The notes beneath the pieces are model-generated. The model searched no databases, was not told the origin of the DNA, and was given only the letters and a program-made list of their open reading frames with translations. Shown piece after piece: positions 26,450 to 35,096 of a stretch of DNA of 41,773 nt; position 1 is the first letter of the stretch, and each line of letters opens with the position of its first letter. A program made the position numbers and the translations under genes. The stretch is taken from contig NZ_LXIE01000051.1 in the NCBI RefSeq assembly GCF_001641085.1, forward strand, positions 1-41,773, in the 5' to 3' direction. The DNA is from Aequorivita soesokkakensis. GTDB taxonomy: Bacteria > Bacteroidota > Bacteroidia > Flavobacteriales > Flavobacteriaceae.

Positions 26450-27067
26450 ATGTACGTAAATTTAATAAAGCCTTTTTTTGATATCACTTTTGCATTGGTA
26501 TTGCTTTTAATAGCCAGTCCCATAATCATTTTGGTAATGATAGTGCTTACGTTAACAAATGGTGGCTCCCCCTTTTTCTTACAGAAAAGACCAGGCAAAA
26601 AAGGAGAAATATTTACAATTGTTAAGTTCAGAACAATGACGGACAAGAAGGACAAACTTGGAAATCTGTTGCCAGATGCCGAAAGAATTACTTCCGTTGG
26701 CCGTTTCGTTCGTTCCACCTCTCTTGATGAACTGCCCCAATTACTAAATGTTTTAAAAGCCGATATGAGTTTTGTTGGTCCAAGACCACTATTGCCCCAA
26801 TATTTGCCGTTGTATAATGATTTTCAAAAGCAAAGACACAATGTGAAACCCGGAATTACTGGATGGGCGCAAGTAAATGGTCGCAACGCAATTAGCTGGC
26901 AACAGAAATTTGAATATGACGTTTGGTATGTTAACAATATTAGTCTGGTTTTGGATTTCAAAATATTGTTTTTGACTATAAAAAAAGTATTTGTAAAAGA
27001 AGGCATCTCACAGAAAGGCCAAGCTACCACACTATATTTTAAAGGAAATGATCTCGACAATAACTAA
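26450..27067 (+). CDS. Initiating phosphoglycosyl transferase, PglC type
   Basis: A 205-aa monotopic phosphoglycosyl transferase that moves a sugar-1-phosphate from a UDP-sugar to undecaprenyl phosphate, starting repeat-unit synthesis. It has the membrane-entering helix with Ser23-Pro24, the KFRTM motif (59-63), the catalytic Asp93-Glu94 in DELPQ and the GPRP motif (110-113). Positions coincide with those of Campylobacter PglC, whose substrate is UDP-diacetylbacillosamine. The locus also encodes PglF- and PglE-like enzymes, so a UDP-4-amino-sugar derivative is the likely donor. The next gene starts inside its last 20 bases. Confidence 0.92.
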   Translation: MYVNLIKPFFDITFALVLLLIASPIIILVMIVLTLTNGGSPFFLQKRPGKKGEIFTIVKFRTMTDKKDKLGNLLPDAERITSVGRFVRSTSLDELPQLLNVLKADMSFVGPRPLLPQYLPLYNDFQKQRHNVKPGITGWAQVNGRNAISWQQKFEYDVWYVNNISLVLDFKILFLTIKKVFVKEGISQKGQATTLYFKGNDLDNN

Positions 27068-27386
27068 ACTTCAAATAGCCATTGGACGCTCCCAAGCTGC
27101 ATATAATTTATATGTCCCCGAAAAGAAATATTTTCAGGCACTTCGCATAAAGTCTGCAAACTTGAATGTTTACGAAATTTTAGAAGTGTATTTATACGAA
27201 TGTGAAGAGAATGAAAAAAAAGCAATTCAGCAGTATATATTTCATTTGGAAGATTGGTTCAATCAATTTGAGGAATTGGAAAGAACAGGGCCAGAGCTAG
27301 AATCAGAGTTCGTATTTGAGCGATTGAAAAATTCGCCTGAATTCCCAAAAACATTTGTAAATAAAATTTTATTGAAAAAACTATGA
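27048..27386 (+). CDS. Small protein of unknown function between transferase and formyltransferase
   Basis: A 112-aa soluble, acidic and helix-rich protein that I do not recognise. It has clusters such as LYECEENEKKAIQQY and FNQFEELERTGPELE, no signal peptide and no membrane segment. It overlaps the PglC-like gene by 20 bases and the formyltransferase gene by ATGA, so it is almost certainly translated with them. It could be a partner or regulator of the initiating transferase or the formyltransferase. This rests only on position. Confidence 0.7.
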   Translation: MISTITKLQIAIGRSQAAYNLYVPEKKYFQALRIKSANLNVYEILEVYLYECEENEKKAIQQYIFHLEDWFNQFEELERTGPELESEFVFERLKNSPEFPKTFVNKILLKKL

Positions 27387-28129
27387 AATATGCATTTGCG
27401 GGCGATAGAAAAATAAGCGTTGCCATTTTAAAATTTATTATTTCAAAGGGGTATAAGCCATCGGCCTTATTTATATCAGACAGCGCCAAAAGTTCACATT
27501 GCAAAGAGCTGATTGGATTATCTGGTTTAACGGATGATTTAATTTTCCGTGGAAACTCCTTTAAAGATAACTTTGAAAAAATTCAAGCGTTGAATTTGGA
27601 TTATATTTTCGGGATTCATTTTCCGTATATTATTCCAACTGAATTTTTGAAAATGCCCAAAATAGGTTTTTTAAATCTTCATCCTGCCTATTTACCCTAT
27701 AATAAGGGTTGGCATACGCCAAGTTGGGCAATAATTGACGAAACGCCTTATGGAGCTACCTTGCATTTTATGACCGAAAAACTGGACGAGGGAAACATTA
27801 TCCATCAAAAAAAAATTGAGGTTAAACCGTCAGATACCGCACACACGTTATATAAGCGAGTGATGAAGGTAGAGGAAGAAGTTTTTTGTGAAGCTTTTGA
27901 AAGTTTAAAAAATTTGAACCCAAAATCTACTCAACAAACGCATGTAGGTACCAATCATTCGAAAAAAGATTTAAAAAACGTACAGGAAATTAATCTGAAT
28001 AAATCCTATTCCGGAAAGGAATTGGTTAATTTATTGAGAGGTCTAACAACAAATAAAATTGAAGAAGCTGCTTATTTTATTGAAGGCGGTGATACTTATT
28101 ATATTCAGGTAAATATTTCTAAACAATAA
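27383..28129 (+). CDS. Sugar N-formyltransferase (Fmt-like fold)
   Basis: A 248-aa formyltransferase-fold protein. The catalytic triad is recognisable: Asn98 and His100 in GFLNLHPAYLPYNKG, and Asp135 in EKLDEGNII. It is shorter than methionyl-tRNA formyltransferase (about 310 aa) and in the size range of enzymes that use N10-formyltetrahydrofolate to formylate amino sugars. It lies in the same operon as a 4,6-dehydratase and an aminotransferase, so the likely substrate is a UDP-4-amino-4,6-dideoxy sugar. It occupies the step that the acetyltransferase PglD has in bacillosamine synthesis. Confidence 0.85.
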   Translation: MKYAFAGDRKISVAILKFIISKGYKPSALFISDSAKSSHCKELIGLSGLTDDLIFRGNSFKDNFEKIQALNLDYIFGIHFPYIIPTEFLKMPKIGFLNLHPAYLPYNKGWHTPSWAIIDETPYGATLHFMTEKLDEGNIIHQKKIEVKPSDTAHTLYKRVMKVEEEVFCEAFESLKNLNPKSTQQTHVGTNHSKKDLKNVQEINLNKSYSGKELVNLLRGLTTNKIEEAAYFIEGGDTYYIQVNISKQ

Positions 28130-28131
28130 AA

Positions 28132-28713
28132 TTGACTTTGTCCATAAAATATTTTTTTGACACCTTTTTATCGCTATTCCTTTTGATTTTTCTGGGTTGG
28201 CTCATATTGCTATGCCTCATTTTAGCAAGTGTGGATACTTTATCATTTGGATTATTCGTTCAAAAAAGGGTAGGGCAGTACGGAAAATTATTTAATATAT
28301 TTAAAATCAGAACGATAAATGATAAAACAGGCCATATTTCAAGATTTGGAATGTTTCTAAGAAAATCGAAAATTGACGAACTACCACAATTGGTGAATGT
28401 ATTTTTTGGGCAAATGAGTTTTGTGGGCCCGCGGCCTGATATTCCAGGATATTATGATAAATTAGAAGGAGATAATAGAAAAATATTAGAATTGAAACCA
28501 GGATTGACAAGTGAGGCTTCTTTAAAATATTTTAATGAAGAACATATTTTAAGCACAAAAGCAAATCCTTTGGAATATAATGACTCTGTTATTTTTCCCG
28601 ATAAATTAAAAATGAATTTAGAATATTATTATAAAAAATCATTCACTGAAGACTTAAAAATAATTTTTAAAACTGTTTCTAAGTTTTTTATGAAATCATC
28701 CCCAAAATTATAG
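28132..28713 (+). CDS. Second phosphoglycosyl transferase (bacterial sugar transferase)
   Basis: A 193-aa member of the same family as the gene at 26,450 but clearly distinct. It keeps the catalytic pair D82-E83 in DELPQ and MSFVGPRP, but has KIRTI in place of KFRTM and FLGWLIL in place of the Ser-Pro kink in the membrane helix. The start is a TTG two bases after the formyltransferase stop; no ATG lies near. It could load a different first sugar or be specific for the formylated sugar. Two such enzymes in one locus are uncommon. Confidence 0.85.
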   Translation: MTLSIKYFFDTFLSLFLLIFLGWLILLCLILASVDTLSFGLFVQKRVGQYGKLFNIFKIRTINDKTGHISRFGMFLRKSKIDELPQLVNVFFGQMSFVGPRPDIPGYYDKLEGDNRKILELKPGLTSEASLKYFNEEHILSTKANPLEYNDSVIFPDKLKMNLEYYYKKSFTEDLKIIFKTVSKFFMKSSPKL

Positions 28714-28723
28714 TTAAAAAATA

Positions 28724-29860
28724 ATGGATACTAAAATATACCTATCCTCCCCGCATATGGGCGGAACTGAACAAGACTACGTCAATGAGGCGTTTGATAC
28801 AAATTGGGTAGCGCCATTGGGTCCAAATGTGGATGGTTTTGAGAAATCTTTAGAAAGTTATCTGGGGAAGGGCAATCACGTTGCAGCCCTTAGCTCTGGC
28901 ACTGCGGCAATACATTTGGCACTTATTTTATTGGGCGTTGAAAAGGGAGATGAGGTAATCTGCCAAAGTATGACCTTTTCCGCTTCGGCAAATCCTATTA
29001 TTTATCAAGGGGCAACTCCCATTTTTGTTGATAGCGAACTAGATACTTGGAACATCTGCCCAAACCATTTGGAGGAAGCCATAAAAGATCGAATCTCTAA
29101 AGGAAAAAAACCAAAAGCAATTATCGCCGTGCATCTTTACGGAATGCCCTATAAAGTTGAAGAAATAAAGAAGATTTCAGAAAAATATGAAATTCCAGTT
29201 ATAGAGGATAGTGCAGAGGCATTGGGCAGTAGTTATAAAGATAAAAAGTGTGGCACTTTTGGGGATATTTCGATTCTTTCTTTCAATGGAAACAAAATTA
29301 TTACAACTTCTGGAGGTGGAGCTTTGGTTTCACGGAACTTAAAACATAAAGAGAAAGCAATATTTCTTGCTACACAAGCCCGGGACAATGCGCCCCACTA
29401 TCAACACTCACAAATAGGTTACAATTACAGACTTAGTAATATTTCTGCGGGAATTGGCCGCGGACAGATGGAAGTGCTTGATAAACACGTAACTTTAAGA
29501 AGAAAAATGAACCAATTTTATAAAAATATTTTTAAAAGAAAAGAAGGTATAAATTTATTTTCAGAGCCAACCTCCAATTATTTTTCCAATCACTGGTTGT
29601 CTTGTATTTTGGTGGATGCCAATATTTGTGGGTTTTCTTCTGAAGATATTCGTTTACAAATGTCTGAAAACAATATTGAATGTAGACCTTTGTGGAAACC
29701 AATGCACTTACAGCCGGTTTTTAAGGATGCACCATATTATGGAGCTACAATTTCAGAAAATCTTTTCAAAATTGGGTTGTGTTTGCCATCTGGTTCAAAT
29801 TTAAAAAGTAAAGAAAAAGTTAAGATTAACGATGTTTTGATACATTTCATCGATAATTGA
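28724..29860 (+). CDS. DegT/DnrJ/EryC1 sugar aminotransferase, PglE-like
   Basis: A 378-aa PLP-dependent aminotransferase. SSGTAAIHLAL (58-68), EDSAEALGS (161-169) and the lysine that binds PLP, K191 in FNGNKIITTSGGG, are present. By family it converts a UDP-4-keto-6-deoxy-HexNAc to the 4-amino sugar with glutamate as donor. The dehydratase gene follows 31 bases later and the formyltransferase precedes it, so the three steps keto, amino and formamido are complete in the cluster. Gene name pglE would fit but is not certain. Confidence 0.92.
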   Translation: MDTKIYLSSPHMGGTEQDYVNEAFDTNWVAPLGPNVDGFEKSLESYLGKGNHVAALSSGTAAIHLALILLGVEKGDEVICQSMTFSASANPIIYQGATPIFVDSELDTWNICPNHLEEAIKDRISKGKKPKAIIAVHLYGMPYKVEEIKKISEKYEIPVIEDSAEALGSSYKDKKCGTFGDISILSFNGNKIITTSGGGALVSRNLKHKEKAIFLATQARDNAPHYQHSQIGYNYRLSNISAGIGRGQMEVLDKHVTLRRKMNQFYKNIFKRKEGINLFSEPTSNYFSNHWLSCILVDANICGFSSEDIRLQMSENNIECRPLWKPMHLQPVFKDAPYYGATISENLFKIGLCLPSGSNLKSKEKVKINDVLIHFIDN

Positions 29861-29870
29861 GGTATATTTA
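29837..29870 (+). promoter_or_regulatory. Possible promoter of the dehydratase gene
   Basis: TTG (29,837-29,839), 23 bases, then TATATTTA, one base off TAnnTTTG, followed by CGGCCCC. The first part lies in the end of the aminotransferase gene. Modest support. Confidence 0.35.
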
Positions 29871-29891
29871 CGGCCCCAAATCGATTGAAAA

Positions 29892-31853
29892 ATGTTTGAA
29901 GAAAATTCCTTTTTAGCAAAATTTGCAATGCGTAATAAAAAATTGACATTTCTTAATCAGCGATATTTGCCTCGTTGGGCAGTATTTATGCTAGATATTA
30001 TTATCTGTATTTTTTCATTTATGATGATGTTTTTGATACTTGACGGAACTCCGCTCAAGTTTCACAAAGTATGGCCAACACCGGGCAGAGCATTGTTTTT
30101 GATTTCAATAAATGTGTTTTTCTTTTACGTACTTCGAACATATGCTGGGATTGTTCGCCATTCTACTTTTACTGATGTTTTTAAGGTTGCATCTTCTTCT
30201 TTTTTAACCGCACTTACAGCAGTAATCTTCAATTATGTTTTTTTCATTTTTACGGGACAAAAAATATTTCTGACCACCGGCATTTTGCTGTATATGTTCT
30301 TCTCTTTTACCTTGATGCTTTTTTTCAGAATAACCGTGAAGGAAGCATACCAGTATTTAAAGGCAGTGACTACAGGTAAACTTAAAAAACGAGTTGTTAT
30401 TCTTGGTATGGATGACCAAACCATCTCTTTAGGGAAAGCACTTACTACAGAATCTAATCTTCCTTATAAACTTGTAGGTTTTATAACAGAAAGCCAAATA
30501 AACAAGAATTTAAAAATCTTAAACAAACCAGTTTTTTCAGTGCCTATTAATACTGGCTCGAATGAATTTACGGAGCTATTGGCAAAATACAACCTTGATG
30601 GCGTTTTGATTGTAAGCGAATCACTTACCATTAAAGAAAAAAACCAGATTGTGGAAGCCTGTTTGGCCAATAAAGTAGAAATTTTCAACGTACCTCTTGT
30701 TGAACATTGGAACCGAAAGGAAGATATTCAAACACAGATAAAACCGATACAGATTGAAGATCTATTGGAGCGCACCCCAATTGAAATGGACGTAGAGCTC
30801 ATCAAAAATGATTTATTTGGCAAAACTATATTGGTGACGGGTGGAGCAGGTTCTATTGGTAGTGAAATTGTTAAACAATTGGCAGCTTTCAGTCCAAAGA
30901 AGATTGTAATTTTGGATAATGCCGAATCTGCACTGCACGATATGGAGCTGTTTATGAAGCAAAATTACAGCGAGATTAATTTTACGATTATACTTGCCGA
31001 CATCCGGAACCAAGAGCGCATTGAAATGCTTTTTGCAAAGTATCGTTTCGATATGGTTTATCATGCCGCTGCATATAAACACGTTCCGTTGATTGAAAAA
31101 AATCCGCATGAAGCAGTGTATGTAAATATTATGGGAACCATTAATTTGGCAGACCTTTCCGTAAAATACAATATTGAGAAGTTTGTAATGATTTCTACAG
31201 ACAAAGCTGTAAATCCAACAAATGTTATGGGGGCATCAAAACGTGCTGCTGAAATGTATGTTCAATCTCTTCAAAACCATATTACATCCAGAACACGTTT
31301 TATAACAACTCGTTTTGGAAATGTTTTGGGTTCCAATGGTTCCGTTATACCTTATTTCAGAAAACAAATTGCTGAGGGTGGCCCCGTTACCGTTACTCAT
31401 AAGGAAATAATAAGATATTTTATGACCATTAGCGAAGCTTGCCAACTTGTGTTGCAAGCAGGCACTATGGGCAATGGAGGTGAAATTTTTATTTTTGATA
31501 TGGGAAAACCCATAAAAATTCTGGATATGGCAGAGCGAATGATCCGTCTTTCGGGACTGAAGCCGTATGAAGATATAGACATTGAAATTACGGGCCTCAG
31601 ACCGGGTGAAAAATTATATGAAGAATTGTTGAACGACACTTCTACATCGTTGCCAACCTATCACCCAAAAATTATGGTTTCAAAAGTTCCAACCGTTGAA
31701 TACACTTTGATAACGGCAAGAATTAAAGAAATTGTTTCGCTTTCAGAATTTGGAAAACGAAAAGAAATCGTTAAAAAACTAAAAGATTTGATTCCTGAAT
31801 TTTTGAGCAATAATTCAGAATACGAGGTTTTGGATGTGCAAAAACAGGAATAA
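29892..31853 (+). CDS. Membrane-bound NDP-sugar 4,6-dehydratase, PglF/WbpM/CapD type
   Basis: A 653-aa protein with four N-terminal membrane helices (about residues 25-165), a first nucleotide-binding-like domain (about 175-290) and a catalytic short-chain-dehydrogenase domain. The cofactor motif TGGAGSIG begins near residue 316. The active-site segment STDKAVNPTNVMGASKR (from about 435) has the Thr-Asp-Lys arrangement of PglF/WbpM in place of the usual Tyr. It makes UDP-2-acetamido-4-keto-2,6-dideoxyhexose from UDP-GlcNAc. An ATG 12 codons in is a possible alternative start. Confidence 0.93.
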   Translation: MFEENSFLAKFAMRNKKLTFLNQRYLPRWAVFMLDIIICIFSFMMMFLILDGTPLKFHKVWPTPGRALFLISINVFFFYVLRTYAGIVRHSTFTDVFKVASSSFLTALTAVIFNYVFFIFTGQKIFLTTGILLYMFFSFTLMLFFRITVKEAYQYLKAVTTGKLKKRVVILGMDDQTISLGKALTTESNLPYKLVGFITESQINKNLKILNKPVFSVPINTGSNEFTELLAKYNLDGVLIVSESLTIKEKNQIVEACLANKVEIFNVPLVEHWNRKEDIQTQIKPIQIEDLLERTPIEMDVELIKNDLFGKTILVTGGAGSIGSEIVKQLAAFSPKKIVILDNAESALHDMELFMKQNYSEINFTIILADIRNQERIEMLFAKYRFDMVYHAAAYKHVPLIEKNPHEAVYVNIMGTINLADLSVKYNIEKFVMISTDKAVNPTNVMGASKRAAEMYVQSLQNHITSRTRFITTRFGNVLGSNGSVIPYFRKQIAEGGPVTVTHKEIIRYFMTISEACQLVLQAGTMGNGGEIFIFDMGKPIKILDMAERMIRLSGLKPYEDIDIEITGLRPGEKLYEELLNDTSTSLPTYHPKIMVSKVPTVEYTLITARIKEIVSLSEFGKRKEIVKKLKDLIPEFLSNNSEYEVLDVQKQE

Positions 31854-31913
31854 TAGATTTTTTTCTCTCCAGAGATACTTATAAAAAACACCTACTATTT
31901 TTTACGAAGGACT

Positions 31914-31921
31914 TATATTTG
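31914..31921 (+). promoter_or_regulatory. Putative -7 element for wza-wzc-wzi
   Basis: TATATTTG, a full TAnnTTTG match followed by TGCC, lies 21 bases before the wza start in an 89-base gap. No TTG at the right distance is seen. The export genes may therefore have their own transcript. Confidence 0.5.
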
Positions 31922-31942
31922 TGCCTTAAAAATTAATTTGTA

Positions 31943-32698
31943 ATGAACAAAATTGCAATACTGCTTTTACTTTCAATAACTCTTTTTTCCTGTGCAACTA
32001 AAAAGCAAATTCTCTATTTTCAGGATGCGGAAAACTTAAATTTAAAAGAAATTGAAACATCTTTTGAGCCAATTATTGAGCCTAATGACATTTTATACAT
32101 AACCGTTTCTTCCATAGATTCAGATGTAACAAAACCATTTACCCGAAATATAGCCACTGAGGGTAGTACCTCTGGAAATAACATACAGTTGCAAGGTTAT
32201 CTAGTAGATTCCGAAGGAGATATACGCTTCCCGGTATTAGGAACACTTCCTGTAATGGGCAAAACACGCGGAACTGTTGAAAAGGAATTAAAAGCTAAAC
32301 TTTCAGAATATATAAGGGATGTGGTTGTAGATGTACGAATTATTAATTTTAAAGTAACTGTAATTGGGGAAGTGAATACTCCTGGAGTTTTTAGAATCCA
32401 AGATGAGCGTGTTACTTTGCCGGAAGCCATAGCTCTTGCAGGAGATTTTACTGAAGACGGAAAAAGAAAGGAAGTTACTGTAATTAGAGAAGAGAATGGC
32501 GTTCGTAAAGTTTCTAAAATTGATTATACAAGTTCACAGATTTTCACTTCTCCATATTATTTTTTAAAACAGAATGATATTGTGTATGTAGAACCTTCCC
32601 TTAAAGGTGTCAGAAAATCTGGTTTTATACCAGATGTTCCAGCTTTGCTCTCCTTTGTAACAGTAGTTCTTAGTACAGTAATAATTTTAACACGTTAA
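31943..32698 (+). CDS. wza: Polysaccharide export lipoprotein, Wza family
   Basis: A 251-aa outer-membrane lipoprotein (signal ending LFSC) of the poly-export family with an SLBB-like part. It is shorter than the roughly 380-aa enterobacterial Wza, as is usual in Bacteroidota. Poly-export signatures include EPNDILYITVSS, GYLVDSEGDIRFPVLG and VIGEVNTPGVFRIQDERVTLPEA. The C-terminal hydrophobic segment (LLSFVTVVLSTVIIL) could be the membrane-crossing helix. It forms the exit channel for capsule or exopolysaccharide together with Wzc, whose gene follows three bases later. Confidence 0.93.
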   Translation: MNKIAILLLLSITLFSCATKKQILYFQDAENLNLKEIETSFEPIIEPNDILYITVSSIDSDVTKPFTRNIATEGSTSGNNIQLQGYLVDSEGDIRFPVLGTLPVMGKTRGTVEKELKAKLSEYIRDVVVDVRIINFKVTVIGEVNTPGVFRIQDERVTLPEAIALAGDFTEDGKRKEVTVIREENGVRKVSKIDYTSSQIFTSPYYFLKQNDIVYVEPSLKGVRKSGFIPDVPALLSFVTVVLSTVIILTR

Positions 32699-32701
32699 AA
32701 T

Positions 32702-35086
32702 TTGGATCAAAAAATTTTTCCTAAAGAAAACAAAGAAGTTTCTATAAAAGAGGCTGTTGAACAATATACTCGTTATTGGTATTTATTTTTGCTTGGCGCT
32801 TTTATAGCATTAGTAGTGGCATTTATCTATATAAGATATACTCCCAAACTTTATGAGAGTAGGGCTACTATAATCATTAAAGATGAAAAAAGTTCCAATA
32901 GTCCAATTGATTTGGCGGCATTTTCACAATTTGGTAACTTCCTTTCTCGGTTTAATAGTAGTAAAATAGAAAACGAACTTTCTATCTTTAATTCTAAAAG
33001 GATTATTGAAGCTACCGTTAAAGAACTTGGGCTTAATATTAAATATGAATCAGTTGGTGCAATAAAAACTACCGAAATGTATTCATATTTGCCATTTACG
33101 GTGCAATATCAATCTTTTAAAAAAGAAAGTTCAAACAACATTGCACCAAAGCTATATTTTGATATAATTTCCGAATCTGAATATAAAATTGAAGACGAAG
33201 CCCACACCTTTTCTGGCAATTATAAATTTGGTGAAAGTGTATCCCTTCCTTTTGGCGAAATAACTGTTCTTCCAAATACAAATGAACCGGAAAAATTTAA
33301 AGGCTTTTTGGAGAAAAAAGTATTAGTTACTTATCTTCCCGTAGAAAACGTTGCACTTAATTATCAGGCAAAGGTTTCTGTGATTAACGAAATTAAAAAT
33401 AGTAATGTTGTGGAATTAAGCATTGCTTCAGCCGTGACAGAAAAGGCAGAGGAATTTTTAAATGAACTTATAGATCAATACAACGAAGATGCAATTACAG
33501 ACCGAAATGAAATTGCCAAAAAAACATCCCAATTTATAGCTTCACGTATTGAAATAATTACAAAGGAATTGGATTCCGTTGAAAGCAATAAGGAAATCTT
33601 TAAAAGCAGTAATCGACTTACAGACATTCAGGCCGAAGCCCAGATAATCCTTGAAAATGCCAGCGAGTACAATAAAAAACAATTGGATGTTGGTACTCAA
33701 CTGGAGCTTTCCAAAACAATGATTGATTATATGGAGAATAGTTCTAAACAAGATCTGTTGCCATCAAACATTGGTATTGAATCACAAGAGGTTGCCGAAT
33801 CAGTAAACAATTACAATCAACTTATTCTATACAGAAATAAGTTGTTACAAAACTCTACCAGTAAAAACCCTGTTGTTGAGAATGTAAACAGTCAACTTGA
33901 GCAAATACGCTCCAGTATTCTTGGAAGTTTAAAAAATTCAAGTAATGCATTAAAAGTAGCGATGAAAGATCTTAATATTCAAGAATCTACATTGAACTCA
34001 AAAATATCACAAGTTCCAGCAAAAGAGAAAATTTTTAGAGGAATTGAACGCCAACAGACTATAAAAGAACAACTTTATCTTTTCCTATTGCAACAACGGG
34101 AAGAAGCATCCATTTCTTTAGCAGCAACTTCACCAAAAGCTAAAATTGTTGATTATGCCTATAGCAATAAAACTCCAGTTTCACCACAAATCCCACTTAT
34201 TTACTTAGGGGCTTTTATGGCGGGACTTTTGGTTCCATTCATGGGAATTTATGGTGTAAATCTTTTGAATACAAAGGTAACTTCACGAAGAGATGTGGAA
34301 CGCCATTTGCCCACAACGCCTATTGTTGGGGAAATACCAAAAATAAAACGCGGTGATTCTGAATTGATTCAGCATAATGATCGTAGTATTATGGCGGAGG
34401 CATATAGAATTTTACGTACCAATCTTCAGTATTTGTTCATCAACAAATTGGAGGAAAATAATACAGGTAAAACATTGATAGTTACCTCAACTATAAAAGG
34501 AGAAGGAAAAACATTCGTCGCGTTCAACCTGGCGCTGACACTTGCCCTTACTGGAAAAAAAGTTGTTTTGGTGGGTGCGGATATTCGTAACCCACAATTA
34601 CAGCGTTATTTGCCAGATCATTTAAAAACTAAAAAAGGTCTTACAGAATATATTGTTTATGGCGATATGCAAGTGGAAGACGTTGTTGCCCAAAGCGAAT
34701 ACAACTCAAACTTAAGCATTGTTCTTTCTGGAGCTATACCTCCAAATCCCGCGGAATTATTAATGCAAAAACGGACAACCACTTTTATAGACGAACTTAA
34801 AAAAGAATTTGATTTTATCATAATGGATACGGCACCATCGATGCTGGTTACAGATACCATTTTGATAAACAAACTTGCAGATATTACATTATATGTAGTC
34901 CGTGCTGGTTATACAGATAAACGTTTGCTTGACTTCCCACAAGATGCCATTAATGATGGCCGCTTGTCCAATGTGGCAATGGTGTTGAACAATGTTAATT
35001 TGAACAATTTTGGCTATGGAAATAAATATGGTTATGCATATTCTCGGGAAGAGCGTTCTTTGCTACAAAAGCTTCTGAATAAATAG
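32702..35086 (+). CDS. wzc: Wzc-type chain-length determinant and tyrosine kinase
   Basis: A 794-aa inner-membrane protein. The first membrane helix is near residues 25-45 and the second near 500-520; the Wzz-type periplasmic part between them has long coiled segments. The cytoplasmic BY-kinase follows: Walker A GEGKT (600-604), Walker A' VLVGADIRNP with D627, and Walker B IIMDTAPS with D709. The C-terminus has a tyrosine cluster (GYGNKYGYAYS), the probable autophosphorylation tail. It controls polymer length and export. The start is TTG, three bases after the wza stop; no suitable ATG exists. No tyrosine phosphatase gene is in the window. Confidence 0.94.
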   Translation: MDQKIFPKENKEVSIKEAVEQYTRYWYLFLLGAFIALVVAFIYIRYTPKLYESRATIIIKDEKSSNSPIDLAAFSQFGNFLSRFNSSKIENELSIFNSKRIIEATVKELGLNIKYESVGAIKTTEMYSYLPFTVQYQSFKKESSNNIAPKLYFDIISESEYKIEDEAHTFSGNYKFGESVSLPFGEITVLPNTNEPEKFKGFLEKKVLVTYLPVENVALNYQAKVSVINEIKNSNVVELSIASAVTEKAEEFLNELIDQYNEDAITDRNEIAKKTSQFIASRIEIITKELDSVESNKEIFKSSNRLTDIQAEAQIILENASEYNKKQLDVGTQLELSKTMIDYMENSSKQDLLPSNIGIESQEVAESVNNYNQLILYRNKLLQNSTSKNPVVENVNSQLEQIRSSILGSLKNSSNALKVAMKDLNIQESTLNSKISQVPAKEKIFRGIERQQTIKEQLYLFLLQQREEASISLAATSPKAKIVDYAYSNKTPVSPQIPLIYLGAFMAGLLVPFMGIYGVNLLNTKVTSRRDVERHLPTTPIVGEIPKIKRGDSELIQHNDRSIMAEAYRILRTNLQYLFINKLEENNTGKTLIVTSTIKGEGKTFVAFNLALTLALTGKKVVLVGADIRNPQLQRYLPDHLKTKKGLTEYIVYGDMQVEDVVAQSEYNSNLSIVLSGAIPPNPAELLMQKRTTTFIDELKKEFDFIIMDTAPSMLVTDTILINKLADITLYVVRAGYTDKRLLDFPQDAINDGRLSNVAMVLNNVNLNNFGYGNKYGYAYSREERSLLQKLLNK

Positions 35087-35096
35087 ACTAAGATTT

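Noticed and set aside
31866-31880. TCTCTCCAGAGA hairpin after the dehydratase gene as a terminator.
   Set aside because: Short stem, two-base loop and no T-run behind it on the plus strand.
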